Source: Streptomyces sp. WZ.A104
Lineage (GTDB): Bacteria; Actinomycetota; Actinomycetes; Streptomycetales; Streptomycetaceae
NCBI RefSeq assembly: GCF_002382885.1
Contig: NZ_NWVL01000021.1
Span: 42,849-106,848, forward strand
DNA length: 64,000 nucleotides
Direction: 5' to 3'
Made by a program: the position numbers and the translations under genes. The notes beneath the pieces were generated by a model, which did not search any database, had not been told where the DNA came from, and was given only the letters and a program-made list of their open reading frames with translations. Below are positions 42,547-50,443 of this stretch, piece after piece. Each line of letters begins with the position of its first letter. The first letter of the stretch is position 1.

Positions 42547-43116
42547 ATGGCGAAGCCGCTGCTGTTGGGCCGCAAGGAGATCGCGAGGATCTATATCATC
42601 GCGCCGACTGCGGTCAGTGACCGATGGGTTCCGCAGGGGATTCTTTCGTACGAGGACGCGGCGATCGTGTCGGGGAAGCCGTTCTGGCCGGGTGGCTTCG
42701 TTGTGGATCTCGCCTTGCCGCCGGGCAGTCGTGGCCGGCAGTTGGACGTGGGCGCCCTGGAGAGGCTGGAGCATGAGCAGGGGGCAGGGGTCCGTCCCAT
42801 GAAGAAGGGTGAGCTGCCTCCCCTGGTCGGGGCGAAGGAGTACGGGGAGTTGTTCGGCGTGACGGAGGTGGCGGTTGGTCAGGCCGTGCAGCGTGATACC
42901 GGCATGCTCCCCGATGCGGACTACGTTCTGTCGGACTCTCGGGTGTGGCTGCTGAGCACGGTGCTGGAGGCAGCCGAGGCGACGATGGCGAAGAGTCGTC
43001 GGGCCACGTGGGTGCTGAACCCGGACGTGGTGGAGGCGCTGCGGGAGGGCCGGTACGAGGGGCCGGGGTCGTTCATCGCCAAGCGCGGCAAGTCGGCGTC
43101 CCAGCAGCAGTCGTAG
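42547..43116 (+). CDS. tandem winged-helix DNA-binding protein
   Basis: 189 aa from an ATG with GAGAGGGAG upstream. Two related segments occur: GRKEIARIYIIAPTAVSDRWVPQG...GKPFWP (about 8-48) and PLVGAKEYGELFGVTEVAVGQAVQRDTG...SRVWLL (about 97-141). Each has the MerR/excisionase-type winged-helix pattern (helix, turn, recognition helix, Trp-containing wing). It is the first gene of the early module and lies beside the inverted operator-like element, so it may regulate that module or act as an excisionase-like factor. Confidence 0.62.
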   Translation: MAKPLLLGRKEIARIYIIAPTAVSDRWVPQGILSYEDAAIVSGKPFWPGGFVVDLALPPGSRGRQLDVGALERLEHEQGAGVRPMKKGELPPLVGAKEYGELFGVTEVAVGQAVQRDTGMLPDADYVLSDSRVWLLSTVLEAAEATMAKSRRATWVLNPDVVEALREGRYEGPGSFIAKRGKSASQQQS

Positions 43117-43140
43117 GGCACTTCTGGAGCGGTAGGCGAG

Positions 43141-43175
43141 TTGACACCCCCCTCTAACATAGTAGAATTTAGATA
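43141..43175 (+). promoter_or_regulatory. early promoter 1
   Basis: TTGACA (43141-43146), a 16-base spacer ending CATAG, then TAGAAT (43163-43168) and TTAG. This is a near-consensus sigma-70-type promoter shared in form with 49009 and 53032. It drives the genes from 43254 onward. Confidence 0.8.
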
Positions 43176-43253
43176 CAAGAAAGGGAGTGCGGTTGATGAG
43201 GCCGCCTTCGTGCCGCAAAATAGGCCGCAATGTATCGACAGGAGGGGGAGGTA

Positions 43254-43595
43254 ATGGATTCCGTCCAGCTGGAGCTGCCCATCGCACCCTTGCGGCACCC
43301 GGGACCGCTCGGCGCCAGGCTGAGCATCCAGGAGCGGTTCGAGGCATTCCACCAGCTCAACCCTTGGATTCTGGATCAGCTGGAGGCCCTGACCGCCGAC
43401 TGTGTCGATCGCGGCCTCAAGCGGGTCGGGATCGGGATGCTCTTCGAGGTGCTGCGCTGGCAGTACGGGCGGGCAACGCATGGCGAACCCTGGAAGCTGA
43501 ACAACGACTTCCGGTCTCGCTACGTCCGCACCCTGCTTGAGCTGCACCCTGAGTGGTCACCCCTGTTCGAGACGCGCGGTCTTCGCAGCGCGTGA
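43254..43595 (+). CDS. early phage protein, function unknown
   Basis: 113 aa from ATG 43254 with a strong GGAGGGGGAG box. A helical, aromatic protein: SIQERFEAFHQLNPWILDQLEAL, RGLKRVGIGMLFEVLRWQYGRAT and NDFRSRYVRTLLELHPEWSPLF. Homologous small proteins next to recombination genes are widespread in actinophages and mobile elements, without assigned role. First gene behind early promoter 1, just ahead of the Sak4-like ATPase. Confidence 0.65.
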   Translation: MDSVQLELPIAPLRHPGPLGARLSIQERFEAFHQLNPWILDQLEALTADCVDRGLKRVGIGMLFEVLRWQYGRATHGEPWKLNNDFRSRYVRTLLELHPEWSPLFETRGLRSA

Positions 43596-43625
43596 AATAG
43601 GCCGCTGCATATAGCTGCCTTAGAT

Positions 43626-43636
43626 ACCTCTTGGAG
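43626..43636 (+). promoter_or_regulatory. early-gene leader motif (Sak4 gene)
   Basis: ACCTCTTGGAG ends 6 bases before the ATG at 43643; TTGGAG acts as the ribosome-binding site. One of five gene-proximal copies. Confidence 0.65.
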
Positions 43637-43642
43637 ATGCAC

Positions 43643-44743
43643 ATGTCCGCACAAGCCGTGCCGAAGCTGCGCACACGCAAGCCCACCGGCGTCGTGCCCT
43701 GGCCGAAGGTCCTCATCGAAGGCGAGGAGAAGGCCGGGAAGTCCTACGTGGCCGCCGAGTTCACCGGCTGCGACCAGACAGGCCAGGCGTACTGGCTGGA
43801 GCTCGGGGAGGACACCGCCGACGAGTACGCCGGCGTGCCCGGCGCCGACTACGAAATCGTCGAGCACAACGGCTCCTACCGAGACATCCTCGGGCAACTC
43901 GAAGCCGTGCACGCGGAGGCGAAGCGTGCCGCTGCCGCGAAGGAACCCCCCGTGGTGCTGGTCATCGACTCGGTGTCTCTGCTGTGGCGGATGCTCGTGA
44001 ACTGGACCAACGACCGGGCCCGGCGCTCGAACCAGGGCCAGCGCAAGCTCCGCCAGGACCCGGACGCCGAGATCAAGCCGACGATGAACCTGTGGAACGA
44101 CGCCACGGAGCGGTGGGACAAGGTCATGTACCTGGTGCGCACCATGCCGGGCATCGTGCTGCTCCTGGCCCGAGGCAAGGAGATCAGCGCCCTGGACGAG
44201 AACGGGGACCCGATCCCCAAGACGAAGGACTGGCGGGTGCAGGGGCACAAGAGCCTCGCCTACGACGCCACGGTATGGGTGCGGATGCGGCGCGACGAGC
44301 CGACACAGATCGTCGGGGCGCGCTCGCTGAACTTCCAGGTCCCCCGCGAGGGCAAGCCGATGACCGTCCCGGCGGACTTCAGCATCGAGAAGCTGGTGTT
44401 CGGGCTGATGGGCTGCTCCATCCACAACCAGCCCAAGGCGACGCCGGAGCTCACCGGGGACCTTGCGCAGGCGTGGCTGCCGAAGGTCGATGACGCGGCG
44501 AAGGACGGCGTGGAGGAGCTGAAGAAGCTGTGGCGGACGGTCGAGGGCGACGAGTCACTGTCGCGTGAAGAGGTTCGGGTCGTGCGGGCCGCGATCGAAC
44601 GGAAGGCGACCGAGCTGAGGAAGCCGGAGCAGCTGTCCGACCCCACCAGCGACGTTGCCCGCCTACGCGCGGCCGTGCAGCAGGACGAGAACGCCGAGCG
44701 GCCGGACGAGCCCGCCCAGGGCGACGAGTTCAGCGCCGCCTGA
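43643..44743 (+). CDS. Sak4-like RecA-fold ATPase (recombination)
   Basis: 366 aa from ATG 43643. Walker A is GEEKAGKS (27-34) and Walker B PPVVLVIDSVS (about 108-118), followed by a sensor-like IVLLLARGKE segment. Size and motifs fit the Sak4-type single-strand annealing ATPases of phages, which work with an exonuclease in homologous recombination. The C-terminal 100 residues are charged and helical. The Cas4-like nuclease gene follows after 75 bp, making a nuclease/annealase pair. Expression from promoter 1 and the CCTCTTGGAG leader. Confidence 0.75.
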   Translation: MSAQAVPKLRTRKPTGVVPWPKVLIEGEEKAGKSYVAAEFTGCDQTGQAYWLELGEDTADEYAGVPGADYEIVEHNGSYRDILGQLEAVHAEAKRAAAAKEPPVVLVIDSVSLLWRMLVNWTNDRARRSNQGQRKLRQDPDAEIKPTMNLWNDATERWDKVMYLVRTMPGIVLLLARGKEISALDENGDPIPKTKDWRVQGHKSLAYDATVWVRMRRDEPTQIVGARSLNFQVPREGKPMTVPADFSIEKLVFGLMGCSIHNQPKATPELTGDLAQAWLPKVDDAAKDGVEELKKLWRTVEGDESLSREEVRVVRAAIERKATELRKPEQLSDPTSDVARLRAAVQQDENAERPDEPAQGDEFSAA

Positions 44744-44800
44744 TCAGACCTTCCCTTCCCTCCGTGCTGGGGCCTGCGCGACAGGCCGGGCCCCGGCACG

Positions 44801-44811
44801 CCCTCTTGGAG
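44801..44811 (+). promoter_or_regulatory. early-gene leader motif (nuclease gene)
   Basis: CCCTCTTGGAG ends 7 bases before the ATG at 44819; same motif as at 43626. Confidence 0.65.
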
Positions 44812-44818
44812 ATGGCAC

Positions 44819-45964
44819 ATGACCACAGCACCTGTCCGTGACGCCCGAACAGTCTCGATCTGGGACGCTGCCCACGCAGCGGATGCCCGTAGGCCCCGCT
44901 CGCTCCAGACCCGCCTGGGGGCGTCGGACACCATCTGCTCACGCCGGGCCGGGTACACCCTGGCCGGCGCGGAGCGCAGCAACGAAGGAGACAAGCGGGC
45001 CGCGATCCTCGGCACCTACATTCACCGCGGGCTGCTGGAGGACGCACGCCGCGAGTACAACTGGCTGGTGGAGCGCACCGTCGCGGACGACCTGATCCGC
45101 GGGCACGTCGATGTGGTGCAGCTCGACGCGGCCACGGCCTCCCGGCTGCCGAAGCGGCACCGTCCGGTGGAGCCCGCCGAGGTGGTGACGGTGGAGGACG
45201 TGAAGACCAAGAGCGCCCGCGTGTGGGACAGGGTGCTGCGGTACGGGCCGACTGCTGCGGAGATGCGGCAGGTTCTGCTGTACGCGGGCCTGCTGTCCAC
45301 GGTGGGGTTCTCCGACATGCCCGGTCAGCGGTATCTGCACCGCCTGGGGCCGATCGACGTTCAGCGCATCCGGTTCCGCTTCGTGTGCCGGGACACGGGC
45401 GAGGAGCACATCCAGGAGTTCCCGTTCGATGAGTGGTCGTCGTTCGAGGCCCGCTGGTGGGTGGAGCGCGTTGTGGATGCCGAGTCGGTGGAGGAGCTGC
45501 GCCGCGACTTCGACGGCCCTGGCCTCTCCCCGGTGTGTGACAACTGCCCGTTCGTGAAGCACTGCTGGCCTGGTGTGGCGCCCGGTAAGCCCGCTCAGAC
45601 CATCCTCGTGCACGACGACGCGGACCGGGAGAAGGCGCTGGCGGTGTACGTGCGCGCCCACGAGCGGTACCGGGTGAGCAGCCAGGTGAAGAAGAAGGTC
45701 CGGGCGATGCTGGACGATTCCCCGGCCGGGGTCTACGGGGAGAACAAGCTGGGCTGGTCGGGCGGCAACGACAAGGAAGAACCCGACGTGCAGGCCATGG
45801 TGGACATGTTCGAGAACGCGGACCTGACTGTGCCGATGGTCCCGGACGTGCCGGGGATGGTGAACACCCTGCGCAGGGCGGGGATGGCTGTTCCGCTGCG
45901 GAAGGCCGCAGGACAGACCACCGCGCGCTCCATCAGCGTCACTCGCGCACCCAGTCGCCCCTGA
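44819..45964 (+). CDS. PD-(D/E)XK exonuclease, Cas4/RecB-like
   Basis: 381 aa. Four cysteines are placed as in Cas4-type nucleases: one near residue 40 (DTICSRRAGY) and a C-terminal cluster CDNCPFVKHCW (about 240-250), expected to hold an iron-sulfur cluster. The nuclease motifs are HVDVVQLD (Asp of motif II, about 99) and VVTVEDVKTKS (Glu-x-Lys, about 123-133), then QVLLYAGLL. It would resect DNA ends for the upstream Sak4-like ATPase. Residues 290-381 form a less conserved tail. Phage early gene. Confidence 0.78.
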   Translation: MTTAPVRDARTVSIWDAAHAADARRPRSLQTRLGASDTICSRRAGYTLAGAERSNEGDKRAAILGTYIHRGLLEDARREYNWLVERTVADDLIRGHVDVVQLDAATASRLPKRHRPVEPAEVVTVEDVKTKSARVWDRVLRYGPTAAEMRQVLLYAGLLSTVGFSDMPGQRYLHRLGPIDVQRIRFRFVCRDTGEEHIQEFPFDEWSSFEARWWVERVVDAESVEELRRDFDGPGLSPVCDNCPFVKHCWPGVAPGKPAQTILVHDDADREKALAVYVRAHERYRVSSQVKKKVRAMLDDSPAGVYGENKLGWSGGNDKEEPDVQAMVDMFENADLTVPMVPDVPGMVNTLRRAGMAVPLRKAAGQTTARSISVTRAPSRP

Positions 45965-46055
45965 TTGCCGTTGTGGCGGCCTCGCTTCGTCTCGTGGGGC
46001 CGCTTTCCCCTTGCCTGCTTCCTCAACACTCTGAGCGCCCTGGAGGGGCTTCCTC

Positions 46056-46889
46056 GTGACGATTCTGCGCCGCCACCTCAGCACCGGATTCACCGTGCTG
46101 CCCACTGCGACCTTGGAGGATTCCCGGCTGTCGTTCCGCGCCCGGGGCATCCTGGCCTACCTCGTGGCGAAGCCGGACTCGTGGACGGTTCGTACGGAGT
46201 CGATCGCGAGGGCGGGCAGGGAAGGGCGGGACGCGGTGCGGGAGGCGGTAAAGGAGCTGAAGGCGCTGGGGTACTACCGGGTGATCACCGAGCGGCACCC
46301 GAATGGGCAGTTGACGAAGGTGACGGAGGTGTATGACACGGCGCAGGAGTGGGCGGCGGAGGAGTACGCACAGCAGGAGGCTCGTCGGCTTGCTCGACGG
46401 ACGGCACCGCAGTCAAAGGAGGCGGACGGCGCCCCCGAAGACGGGTTTTCAGGCGTCGGTTCGCCAGGGGTCGGAGCACCGGGGGCAGGCGGGTCAGGCG
46501 ATATAGGTAGTAACCAGAGCCAGTATTCACACCAGAACCCCCCTACCCCCACGGCTGGCGCCGCGGGGGAGCCGGGCGTAGCCCCGCAGCAGGCACCCGC
46601 ACCGCCCGGACAGCCTGGGGGATGCTCGGCGCATCCGGACAGGCCGGGCCGGTCCTGCCGCGCGTGCGGTACGAGTCCGAGGGCGCAGCGGGAGGAGGAG
46701 AAACGGGCAGAGAGGGAGCAGTTCAAGGAGCGGGAGCGGCAGCGGAACGAAGCGTTGCTGACGGAGGTGCGTCGCCGGCCGGGTGGTGAGGGGTTGTCGG
46801 AGTTGGCGCAGCAGCGGCTTGCTGAGATTCGGGCGGCACGCAGGGACGGCGGTGGTTCTGGTGAGCGTGTAGCACGTCGCAGAAAATAG
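46056..46889 (+). CDS. replication-initiator-like winged-helix protein
   Basis: 277 aa from GTG 46056 with TGGAGGGG 6 bases upstream. The N-terminal 100 residues contain FTVLPTATLEDSRLSFRARGILAYLVAKPDSWTVRTESIA, a winged helix of the plasmid/phage replication-initiator type (DnaD-like proteins share it), followed by a KALGYYRVITE wing. A Gly/Pro-rich linker (about 125-195) leads to a CxxC pair (SCRACG) and a long charged helix (205-277). It probably recruits the replisome. A helix-turn-helix accessory regulator is the alternative. Confidence 0.6.
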   Translation: MTILRRHLSTGFTVLPTATLEDSRLSFRARGILAYLVAKPDSWTVRTESIARAGREGRDAVREAVKELKALGYYRVITERHPNGQLTKVTEVYDTAQEWAAEEYAQQEARRLARRTAPQSKEADGAPEDGFSGVGSPGVGAPGAGGSGDIGSNQSQYSHQNPPTPTAGAAGEPGVAPQQAPAPPGQPGGCSAHPDRPGRSCRACGTSPRAQREEEKRAEREQFKERERQRNEALLTEVRRRPGGEGLSELAQQRLAEIRAARRDGGGSGERVARRRK

Positions 46890-46928
46890 GCCACACCTGA
46901 TAAGAATGATCCGCAGTGCTGCGGGGGA

Positions 46929-46965
46929 TTCGGCACCCCCGAATAGACAAGGTAGAATTTAGCTA
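46929..46965 (+). promoter_or_regulatory. early promoter 2
   Basis: TAGAATTTAG with -10 at 46953-46958, preceded by CCCGAATAG; the -35 (TCGGCA at 46930-46935, 17-base spacing) is weaker than in copies 1, 3 and 5. It lies in front of 47009. Confidence 0.6.
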
Positions 46966-46989
46966 CGAGCGGGAGGGGCCCGCTCGAAC

Positions 46990-47000
46990 ACCTCTTGGAG
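46990..47000 (+). promoter_or_regulatory. early-gene leader motif (47009 gene)
   Basis: ACCTCTTGGAG ends 8 bases before the ATG at 47009. Confidence 0.65.
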
Positions 47001-47008
47001 ATTCGCCA

Positions 47009-47374
47009 ATGACAGCCAGCCTCATCACAGGAGGCCGGGCCAGCATCCCCCCGGTCACCCTCGCTGCCCTCCTGCACAACATCGACGCCTTCGACGTGCA
47101 CCTCACACGCCGGACCGCCACGATTCGTGCGCACGTCGACTCCTATACGCTGCGCACGCAGCAGCTTCCGACGGGAGGCTGGGCCCTGACCTCCGTGACG
47201 GAGCATCGCGCCGACGGGCCGCCCGCGGTCGGACTAGTACTGACCGAGCTGTCCCCCGCGCTGCGGACCCCCCTCGACGCGATCACTCAGCAACTGCGCA
47301 CCCAACTGGGCGCCGGATACGAGATGCGGATACGCCTGACACAGGACACCGTGATCTGCACCCAGCCGCAGTAA
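47009..47374 (+). CDS. early protein, function unknown
   Basis: 121 aa from ATG 47009 behind promoter 2 and a leader motif. Contains VTLAALLHNIDAFDVHLTRRT and a strand-rich middle (YTLRTQQLPTGGWALTSVTEH), then a helical LRTPLDAITQQLRTQLGAGYEMRI segment. No known domain. First gene of a run of small unknown early genes. Confidence 0.6.
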   Translation: MTASLITGGRASIPPVTLAALLHNIDAFDVHLTRRTATIRAHVDSYTLRTQQLPTGGWALTSVTEHRADGPPAVGLVLTELSPALRTPLDAITQQLRTQLGAGYEMRIRLTQDTVICTQPQ

Positions 47375-47408
47375 TAGGCCGCATCAAATAAAAGAGACTG
47401 GAGTTCTC

Positions 47409-48338
47409 GTGAATGCCTTTGACCCCGCCGCCGAAGCAGCAGCCCGCCGCGCCGACTACGGCCCCAAGGAACTAGACGCCCTGGCCGTGTACGGCGATGT
47501 CGTCGCCGCACTCGAAGCCCTTGGGCTGCATCCCTACATCGAGACCTGGGGCGGCCTGGCGGTGTGCGCGTTCACCTCGGATGGCTCGGTCATCGTCGTC
47601 GCCTGCCAGGACGCGCTGCCGCTCCAGCGGGAGATGGTCATGGGCTGGCACATCACGCACGTTTCGGAAGACGATGCGGCCCCGCGGTGGCGCTGCCACA
47701 TCTACGACAGCACCCCGAGGGACCTGTGCTGCGACCCGCGCGGAGACGTGAGCCTGTCACCGCTCGCGGTCACGATCGACGCGCACCTGCCCCCACTCCA
47801 CAGCCGGGGCGCGGCAGTGCAGTTGAACGACGATGACCGGCGGATGGCCGTACGCGACTACCTGACCCCCGCCCACCTGCTGGAGTTCATCGACTGCCCA
47901 GGGGACCGGCAGCGCACCACCTGGGGTGCGCTGCGGTTCCCCGCGGGCGGCCCGACGGTGACCGTTCGCCGCCTGCCCGGCGAGCCCGAGCCGGGGCGTT
48001 CTGCCTGCTTCACCCCCACCGTCGGCGGGTTCCGCTACGAGATCGACGCACACGATGGCGTGCGCTCAGGGTTCCTGTCGTGGGGCAGTGACGTTCACAC
48101 CGTCATCAGGGACCGGCTGACACCCGTGCGGTACGGGGCACTGCGGCAGGCCGTGGAGGCTCAGGCCGCACACGACGCCGCGTTCATCCCGTGCCCGCTC
48201 CCGTACCGGACTCCCGAGCTGTGGCGGGACCTGTTCTACGCCGACTGGTCGCGAGAGCGCGCCGAGCGCGCCCTGCGGGCCGCGTTTGCGCTGGACGCGA
48301 TCCTGCCGCCGGCGAGACCGCACCTGTCGCTCTTCTGA
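47409..48338 (+). CDS. early protein with two similar halves, function unknown
   Basis: 309 aa from GTG 47409. The first half includes ALEALGLHPYIETWGGLAVCAFTSDGSVIVV and a WHITHV...WRCHIYDS pattern; the second includes RYEIDAHDGVRSGFLSWGSD and a helical end with ELWRDLFYADWSRERAERALRAAF. No family recognised and no catalytic motif seen. Codon use is like its neighbours. Confidence 0.6.
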   Translation: MNAFDPAAEAAARRADYGPKELDALAVYGDVVAALEALGLHPYIETWGGLAVCAFTSDGSVIVVACQDALPLQREMVMGWHITHVSEDDAAPRWRCHIYDSTPRDLCCDPRGDVSLSPLAVTIDAHLPPLHSRGAAVQLNDDDRRMAVRDYLTPAHLLEFIDCPGDRQRTTWGALRFPAGGPTVTVRRLPGEPEPGRSACFTPTVGGFRYEIDAHDGVRSGFLSWGSDVHTVIRDRLTPVRYGALRQAVEAQAAHDAAFIPCPLPYRTPELWRDLFYADWSRERAERALRAAFALDAILPPARPHLSLF

Positions 48339-48372
48339 CCCGACCGTTCACTCCACACGCTGAGGAGACTTC

Positions 48373-48828
48373 GTGATCACCCCGACCGCCAACGCCGGAT
48401 GGGTCAGCAGCGCACCGTGCGCTGGCGCGGACGGCTACGTTCCATCCGACGGCCAACTCGGTGCGCCCGACCGCCTCATGGAGGCCTCGGCGCCGCTGAT
48501 GCAGGCATGCGTGGAGTCCTGCCCGTTCATCGTCGCGTGCTACGACCGCGTCCGGCCGGACGTCGGCTTCGATGGCGTGTGCGCCGGGCGGCTATGGATC
48601 GACGGAACACCGGTCGCGGTGGCGGAGGGTGCGCCCCGGCTGCGCAAGCTGCCGTCCCGAGCGGGAATCTGCGGCACGAGCAGCGGCGTAGCGGGGCATC
48701 GGCGCGTAGGAGAGCCGCTGTGCGGTGACTGCCGGGTCACCGCACAGCGGGCGGACACACGGAAGGCCGGGGCCGCCACGATCCGCACCCGCCGCAGGAG
48801 CAAGCCCACTGCGGTGGTGGCGGCGTGA
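48373..48828 (+). CDS. WhiB-like iron-sulfur protein
   Basis: 151 aa. Cysteines at about 16, 46, 50 and 56 fit the WhiB layout C-x29-C-xn-C-x5-C, but the second pair is CxxxC (CVESC) rather than CxxC. After PFIVAC comes a segment FDGVCAGRLWIDG, replacing the usual GVWGG turn. A second CxxC pair (CGDC, about 116-119) and a basic C-terminus (TRRRSKPTAVV) follow. WhiB proteins bind a 4Fe-4S cluster and pair with sigma factor; phage copies can reprogram the host. The unusual Cys spacing makes function uncertain. Confidence 0.6.
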   Translation: MITPTANAGWVSSAPCAGADGYVPSDGQLGAPDRLMEASAPLMQACVESCPFIVACYDRVRPDVGFDGVCAGRLWIDGTPVAVAEGAPRLRKLPSRAGICGTSSGVAGHRRVGEPLCGDCRVTAQRADTRKAGAATIRTRRRSKPTAVVAA

Positions 48829-48974
48829 CAGATCCGCGCCTCGCGCTGATCGCGGCGCTGCGGGACAACCTCCCGCAGATGCACGCGATCGCCTGCGTGC
48901 ACCTTGCCGATGCGCTGATCGCGAGCATGGCCGACGACGGCGTGTACCTGACGGCTGACACACCGGAGGAGTAG
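48825..48974 (+). CDS. small early protein, function unknown
   Basis: 49 aa from a GTG overlapping the WhiB-like stop by 4 bp. Mainly helical (LALIAALRDNLPQMHAIACVHLADALIASM), ending in an acidic stretch. The overlap and coding-like codon use argue for a real gene. Perhaps an adaptor of the preceding protein, but nothing shows it. It ends 34 bp before early promoter 3. Confidence 0.5.
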   Translation: MTDPRLALIAALRDNLPQMHAIACVHLADALIASMADDGVYLTADTPEE

Positions 48975-49008
48975 CCGCCATCGCGGCTTTGACCTGCGAA
49001 AACAACAT

Positions 49009-49043
49009 TTGACACCCCCCCTAGACATAGTAGAATTTAGATA
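49009..49043 (+). promoter_or_regulatory. early promoter 3
   Basis: TTGACA (49009-49014), 16-base spacer ending CATAG, TAGAAT (49031-49036), then TTAG: the best match with promoter 1. It drives 49087. Confidence 0.8.
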
Positions 49044-49086
49044 TCAGGAGGGGGGAACCCCGAACAGCAACCCAAAGGACCGCACG

Positions 49087-49422
49087 ATGACCACGCAGCT
49101 CCCCGACCCGCTGGCCGCGCTGACCGTCGCCATCACCCACGGCCTCACCGAAGAGCAGGCCGACACCGCACTGGCACTCGCCGCCCACTACCTCGTGGAG
49201 TCATGGGAAGGCCACGCCACCGCCCTCGGCCTCAACCCCTACGACATGGACGCAATGGAGGCATGGGGGCACGGGCTCTCCCCGGCCATCCGCGACGGAT
49301 TCCTTGAGCACGCCGTCGACGCCGTTCGGCTCGCCGATGAGACCGCAGCCGCTCAGGCTCCGCGGCACCTGCGACCGCGAAGGCCGCGCGTGATGCACAC
49401 CTGCCGCGTCCGCATCCACTGA
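49087..49422 (+). CDS. early protein, function unknown
   Basis: 111 aa from ATG 49087. A helical protein with LTEEQADTALALAAHYLVESWEGHATALGL, an acidic middle and a basic end (RHLRPRRPRV). No domain recognised. Lies behind early promoter 3. Confidence 0.55.
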   Translation: MTTQLPDPLAALTVAITHGLTEEQADTALALAAHYLVESWEGHATALGLNPYDMDAMEAWGHGLSPAIRDGFLEHAVDAVRLADETAAAQAPRHLRPRRPRVMHTCRVRIH

Positions 49423-49502
49423 CACACCGCTCCTCCGGCCCGCTCCGTTGAGGGCGGGCCGGGCAGCTGGTGCACACCCTCACTTCGCAGGAAGGCAATC
49501 CC

Positions 49503-49811
49503 ATGGGCGCACTTGTGTTCCACACCGTCGCTGTCGGCGCAGACCTGAACGGGGCGTTCGAGCAAGCACGCGCCGACGCCGCTCACGAGTACGGCACCGG
49601 CGGCTACTCGGGCTCCGTGTACGAGAAGGACAGCGTGACGCTGATCGACGAAGCCCCCCGAACCGAGACCAGGGCCGTAGCCCGTGCGAACGAGCTGATC
49701 GACCAGGCGGACAGCCGCATCGACGCTCCACGCGGCCCGGCCGGTGCCTTGCCGGTCGTCACCGACGACGGTCAACGCGGCTGGCTGATCTTCGGCTGGG
49801 CTGCCCACTGA
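49503..49811 (+). CDS. early protein, function unknown
   Basis: 102 aa; ATG 49503 follows an AGGAAGG box at 49489-49495. Contains an N-terminal beta-helix region (GALVFHTVAVGADLNGAFEQARADAAHEYGTGGYSGSVYEKD), with similarity in style to small actinophage proteins of unknown role. C-terminus TDDGQRGWLIFGWAAH is beta-rich. Confidence 0.55.
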   Translation: MGALVFHTVAVGADLNGAFEQARADAAHEYGTGGYSGSVYEKDSVTLIDEAPRTETRAVARANELIDQADSRIDAPRGPAGALPVVTDDGQRGWLIFGWAAH

Positions 49812-49865
49812 ACTCCCGCCAGCCGGCACCGGACCAGGTGCCCGGCTGGCGGGCCCACCCCGCAA

Positions 49866-49876
49866 ACCTCTTGGAG
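49866..49876 (+). promoter_or_regulatory. early-gene leader motif (49887 gene)
   Basis: ACCTCTTGGAG ends 10 bases before the TTG at 49887. Confidence 0.6.
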
Positions 49877-49886
49877 AGAAACCGCT

Positions 49887-50225
49887 TTGACCGCGCTGCA
49901 CAAACGCCTGCCGCTGCTCACGGCAGGCGACATCATCGAGAACCTGGGCCTGAGCGCCCAGCAGATCACCCAGGCCACGGCCACCATGGACCAGATAGTG
50001 CGCCGAGCCTGGCGCCTACGCCCGGCAGCCCAGCGAACGCTGACGCTGGAGGAGTTCGAGGACACCATCCCGCCCTGCCACTGGGCGGTGATGTTCGAGG
50101 TCTGCGCCCTCAACAACCTGGGGCGTTACACCGAGGCCAAGACGCTCACCAACGCGGCCCGGCTCCTCAACGCGGCAGGGGGCAGCACCTCCACCGCCAG
50201 AGCCCGAAAGCAGAAGGCCCGGTGA
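49887..50225 (+). CDS. early protein with helical N-terminus, function unknown
   Basis: 112 aa from TTG 49887, preceded by the leader motif and TTGGAG. Helices such as AGDIIENLGLSAQQITQATATMDQIVRRAW might form a DNA-binding head, with CALNNLGRYTEAKTLTNAARLL further on. The basic end (TARARKQKAR) fits nucleic-acid binding. Stop overlaps the next GTG by 4 bp. Confidence 0.5.
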   Translation: MTALHKRLPLLTAGDIIENLGLSAQQITQATATMDQIVRRAWRLRPAAQRTLTLEEFEDTIPPCHWAVMFEVCALNNLGRYTEAKTLTNAARLLNAAGGSTSTARARKQKAR

Positions 50226-50443
50226 ACCCCGGGGACCGCGTCTGGCTGCGCGGCGAAGACGACTTCGTGTCTGACGCTAACGGCCGCCCCATCGACTTCC
50301 AGATCATCCGCCAGCGAAGCCACACCTCGGGCACCTGGCACGAGCTGGCCACCGAACACCGCATCGCCCAGGAGATCTACGGCGGCTGGCACACCGCGCC
50401 GCGCCTGTCCTACGCGATGCCCGACGAAAGCGAGACCCGATGA
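50222..50443 (+). CDS. small early protein, function unknown
   Basis: 73 aa from a GTG overlapping the previous stop by 4 bp, and stop overlapping the next ATG. The sequence is beta-rich (PGDRVWLRGEDDFVSD, IDFQIIRQRSHTSGTWHELA) and could be a small domain. Coupling on both sides supports a real gene; role unknown. Confidence 0.55.
   Translation: MNPGDRVWLRGEDDFVSDANGRPIDFQIIRQRSHTSGTWHELATEHRIAQEIYGGWHTAPRLSYAMPDESETR

Noticed and set aside
44939..46150. 403-codon minus-strand frame opposite the Cas4-like nuclease
   Set aside because: Shadow frame; composition rich in His, Arg and Pro, no start box, and it crosses the start of the replication gene.
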